A stretch of DNA of 64,000 bases, taken from the NCBI GenBank assembly GCA_028282545.1, contig JANQHT010000121.1, forward strand, positions 17,954 to 81,953, read 5' to 3'. Origin of the DNA: Spirochaetales bacterium (GTDB lineage Bacteria > Spirochaetota > Spirochaetia > DSM-27196 > Alkalispirochaetaceae). Position 1 is the first letter of the stretch. The number at the start of each line of letters is the position of its first letter. Under the pieces are notes generated by a model. The model did no database searches. It had not been told where the DNA came from and was given only the letters and a program-made list of their open reading frames with translations. Made by a program: the position numbers and the translations under genes. Positions 61,478-64,000 of this stretch are shown in pieces.

Positions 61478-62982
61478 AAGCGGTATATCTCTCCGTACTT
61501 GGACGTGAGGTACGATAGGAAGGATTCGGCACCCAGGGGCCGGCCCGTGACATCCTTCATCAACTCCCTGGCACGACGGGTGGAACCGGCTGCGTGTACG
61601 TGCGAGCGTAGCCACGCGAGCACCTGCGACGTGTCACCCTCTTCAACCCGGTCCCAGAGGTCCGGGATGTCCCGCTGGATTACATCGAGCAGCTGGGCCG
61701 CGTAGAGGTTGCCCAGCGCATAGGTCGGGAAGTACCCAAAGCCGCCAAACGACCAGTGCACGTCCTGGAGGACGCCCGTGGAGTCGCTCTCGGGCGCTAT
61801 CCCCAGGAGCGCCCGCGACGTGGCGCGCCACGCCTCGGGGACGTCCTTGACCGATAGGTCGCCGGAGATCAGCGCTACCTCCAGGCGAAACCGGAGTATC
61901 ACGTGCAGGCTATAGGTGACCTCGTCCGCTTCGACGCGGATGTGAGACGGTGCAACGCGGTTCACCGCACGATAGAACTGATCCACGGAGACTCCCTCGA
62001 GCTGAGTCGGGAAGATCGCCTGCAGCCGGGGAAGCCAGTGGATCCAGAAGGGCCTGCTTCGCCCGATCATGTTCTCCCATAGGCGCGACTGCGATTCGTG
62101 GACACCCAGCGACGTCCCCTCGGCAAGGAGCGTGCCCTGCAACTCGGCGGGCATCCCCAGTTCGTACAGGGCGTGACCCGTTTCGTGAATCGTTCCGAAG
62201 AGAGAACCCTGGAGGAAATCCTCCTGGTATCGCGTGGTAATCCGTACGTCCTGGGCCCCCAGGGTGGTGGTAAAGGGGTGCGCCGATCGATCCAGGCGGC
62301 CGCGCTCGAGGTCGTACCCGAGAGCCACCATAAGTTCGCGGCTGAACCGTTCCTGACCGTCGGCCGGGTATCGGTGACGGAGAAAGGAGTCGTCGGGCGG
62401 CCGCACCTCGGCGATCGCCGCAACGAGGGGTACGAGTCCCGCCTCGAGGTCACAGAAGGCGCGATCGATCTCGGCGGTGGTTGCATACGGCTCGTACTGG
62501 TCCAAAAGCGCGTCGTAGGGGTGATCCTGGAATCCCAGGTAGTCCGATAGGCGCCGGTTCATCTCCACGATGCGGTCCAAAAAGGGCTCGAAGGCGGGGA
62601 AATCGTTTTCCGCGCGGGCCGTCGCCCATACCGCCTGGGCGCGACTCGTGAGCTCCGTCATCTCCTTTACGAACTCGGTGGGGACGCGCGTGTTCTTCTC
62701 GTACTCGCGACGCTTGACGGTGAGGAACGCCGCGTCGAGTGTCCCCTCTTCCGCGGTGGCGTGTTCGAGCAGCTCACCGACCTGGGGGGCCGTGATCTTC
62801 TCGTGATGGAGGGCCGAAATGAGCGCCTCCTGGTGCGCTCGCTCTTCGATCGCCCGGGGGGGCATACCCGTTTCCCGGTCCCAACCGAGGAGAGCCCCGA
62901 TATGTTCGAATCGCCGCGCCTCGCGGTCAAGCTCCTTGAGTCGGCCGATCGCGTCGGCGCTTGATCCTATAGGGGTGGCCAT
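61474..62982 (-). CDS. Metallocarboxypeptidase, M32 (Taq) family
   Basis: 502 residues, normal family length. The zinc motif HETGH (~265) lies in FGTIHETGHALYELG. Further M32 signatures are HPFTTTLGAQDVRITTRY, GTSLGVHESQSRLWENMIGR, and HVILRFRLEVALI. It removes C-terminal residues other than Pro from peptides in the cytosol. It follows thrS by three bases. Confidence 0.95.
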   Translation of the reverse strand: MATPIGSSADAIGRLKELDREARRFEHIGALLGWDRETGMPPRAIEERAHQEALISALHHEKITAPQVGELLEHATAEEGTLDAAFLTVKRREYEKNTRVPTEFVKEMTELTSRAQAVWATARAENDFPAFEPFLDRIVEMNRRLSDYLGFQDHPYDALLDQYEPYATTAEIDRAFCDLEAGLVPLVAAIAEVRPPDDSFLRHRYPADGQERFSRELMVALGYDLERGRLDRSAHPFTTTLGAQDVRITTRYQEDFLQGSLFGTIHETGHALYELGMPAELQGTLLAEGTSLGVHESQSRLWENMIGRSRPFWIHWLPRLQAIFPTQLEGVSVDQFYRAVNRVAPSHIRVEADEVTYSLHVILRFRLEVALISGDLSVKDVPEAWRATSRALLGIAPESDSTGVLQDVHWSFGGFGYFPTYALGNLYAAQLLDVIQRDIPDLWDRVEEGDTSQVLAWLRSHVHAAGSTRRARELMKDVTGRPLGAESFLSYLTSKYGEIYRL

Positions 62983-62985
62983 GAC

Positions 62986-64000
62986 TTAGATCTCCTCCCG
63001 GTCCGCGATCTTTTGGAGCAGGCGGTCTCGAAGCTCCTCGAGGGCGACACCCTGCTCGCGTTCGCCGGACCGGAGGCGTACACTGACCTGCCGCGAGTCC
63101 ATTTCGTCCTGCCCAACCACCAGCATATACGGAACCTTCTGCGTCTGGGCATTCCGGATCTTGGCGTTCATTCGGTTATCGCTGAGATCGGCGTGAACCC
63201 TAATGTCGACCGCGGAAAGCGCCTGGGCCACCTCGGTGGCGTAGTCGGCAAACGCCTCCGCCACGGGAACGACCACCACCTGCTCCGGCGCGAGCCACAG
63301 GGGAAACGCACCGCCGTAGTGTTCCAACAAGACGCCGAAGAAACGCTCCAATGACCCGAGGAGCGCCCGGTGAACCATGTAGGGGCGTTTTTCCACGCCG
63401 TCACGATCGACAAAGGTCATATCGAAGCGCTCGGGAAGGTTAAAATCGAACTGGATCGTAGTCATCTGCCATTCGCGGCCCAACGCGTCCGTTACCTTCA
63501 AGTCGATCTTGGGGCCGTAGAATGCACCGCCCCCCTGGTCGACTTCGTACTCCATCTGCCGCTCGTCAAGGGCCTTCCGCAGGCTCTCCGTGGCGCGGTC
63601 CCAGTCGGCGGGATCACCGACCGCTTTTTCCGGACGCGTCGCCAGGTACGCCTTGATATCGGTAAACCCGAAGGCGTTCCACATGTGAAGGGAAAAGCGC
63701 AAGACCTCGCGGATTTCCTCTTCGATCTGATCGGGCGTGCAGAAGATGTGGGCGTCGTCCTGGGTAAACCCGCGCACGCGCAAGAGCCCGTGCAGGACTC
63801 CCGATCGCTCGTAGCGGTAGACGGTTCCCAGTTCACCCCATCGGAGCGGCAGTTCGCGGTAACTCCGCTTCTGCGTCTTGTAGATGAGAATGTGGAAGGG
63901 GCAGTTCATCGGCTTGGCGTAGTAGTCGGCGTTGTCCAGCTCCATGGGGGAGTACATGTTCTCGTTGTAGAAATCGAGGTGCCCCGAGGTCTCCCACAAC
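62986..64000 (-). CDS. thrS: Threonine-tRNA ligase, C-terminal part (5' end outside window)
   Basis: About 338 residues are visible and the frame stays open to the window edge. Class II core: MNCPFHILIYK with the zinc Cys, RYERSGVLHGLLRVRGFTQ (motif 2), DDAHIFC, GAFYGPKIDL and motif 3 MVHRALLGSLERFFG. An anticodon-binding domain (~230-338) has NDNRMNAKIRNAQ-like DNRMNAKIRNAQTQKVPYM. It charges tRNA-Thr. The missing part should hold the TGS and editing domains. Confidence 0.96.
   Translation of the reverse strand, partial: LWETSGHLDFYNENMYSPMELDNADYYAKPMNCPFHILIYKTQKRSYRELPLRWGELGTVYRYERSGVLHGLLRVRGFTQDDAHIFCTPDQIEEEIREVLRFSLHMWNAFGFTDIKAYLATRPEKAVGDPADWDRATESLRKALDERQMEYEVDQGGGAFYGPKIDLKVTDALGREWQMTTIQFDFNLPERFDMTFVDRDGVEKRPYMVHRALLGSLERFFGVLLEHYGGAFPLWLAPEQVVVVPVAEAFADYATEVAQALSAVDIRVHADLSDNRMNAKIRNAQTQKVPYMLVVGQDEMDSRQVSVRLRSGEREQGVALEELRDRLLQKIADREEI

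Noticed and set aside
1..64000. CRISPR array, prophage, tRNA or rRNA genes
   Set aside because: I found no regularly spaced short repeats, no integrase or phage structural genes, and no cloverleaf or rRNA-like sequence in the gaps between genes.

Overview
The window (about 60% G+C, densely coded) looks like a chromosomal segment from a free-living anaerobic member of the Spirochaetota. This is inferred from several things together: flagellar export chaperones, many lipoproteins with spirochaete-style lipoboxes, PEGA and TPR surface proteins, a PIN-PhoH protein, an XPB-type helicase pair, and a bifurcating [FeFe]-hydrogenase operon. The species cannot be named from sequence alone. I see no tRNA, rRNA, CRISPR array, prophage or recognisable insertion sequence. 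The only repeat family is a palindromic intergenic element present three times.

Layout. 1-4.6 kb: a truncated protein, a PEGA protein, an aldo/keto reductase, then ExoI (sbcB) divergent from an apparently orphan DNA methyltransferase. 4.6-15 kb: two exported proteins including an M30-like metalloprotease; a polA-coaE-SPOR operon ending in a clear terminator; a small conserved protein divergent from polA; and a degenerate polysaccharide-deacetylase protein followed by fliS and flgN. 15-21.8 kb: PIN-PhoH, repeat copy A, XPB helicase plus its helicase-associated partner, and a fused aroDE.

21.8-30.1 kb is the redox core. A minus-strand operon (hydC, a histidine-kinase-like ATPase, a cysteine-free HydD-like protein, hydB, hydA) encodes an electron-bifurcating NADH/ferredoxin [FeFe]-hydrogenase. 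Divergent from it is a plus-strand operon of rex, DRTGG, CBS-HATPase, DRTGG and PHP. An 8-bp-arm palindrome sits between the -10 and -35 elements of the hydrogenase promoter, so Rex very probably controls the operon. The DRTGG/CBS-ATPase/PHP genes look like a poorly described signalling module serving the hydrogenase.

30-49 kb: cell-envelope and housekeeping genes. These are a TPR lipid-side protein, ftsK, uppP, a lytic transglycosylase, repeat copy B, a membrane-anchored protein resembling an isolated Hsp70 substrate-binding domain, a TPR protein with an Mrr-like tail, and a long minus-strand operon pepT-SDR-three lipoproteins-mnmE-mnmG-rsmG. 48.4-64 kb: a DUF2156 acyl/aminoacyl transferase, a GlnE with added ACT domains, an 18% G+C regulatory gap, an accessory operon (membrane rhodanese, GltD-like flavoprotein, CCG-domain protein, TVP38-like membrane protein, small protein), glnA, pgsA, repeat copy C, two small genes, an M32 carboxypeptidase and the 3' part of thrS.

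Two candidates deserve most attention: the hydrogenase-linked signalling module and the rhodanese/GltD/CCG/TVP38 operon. The palindromic repeat family and a recurring promoter layout that predicts leaderless mRNAs come next.
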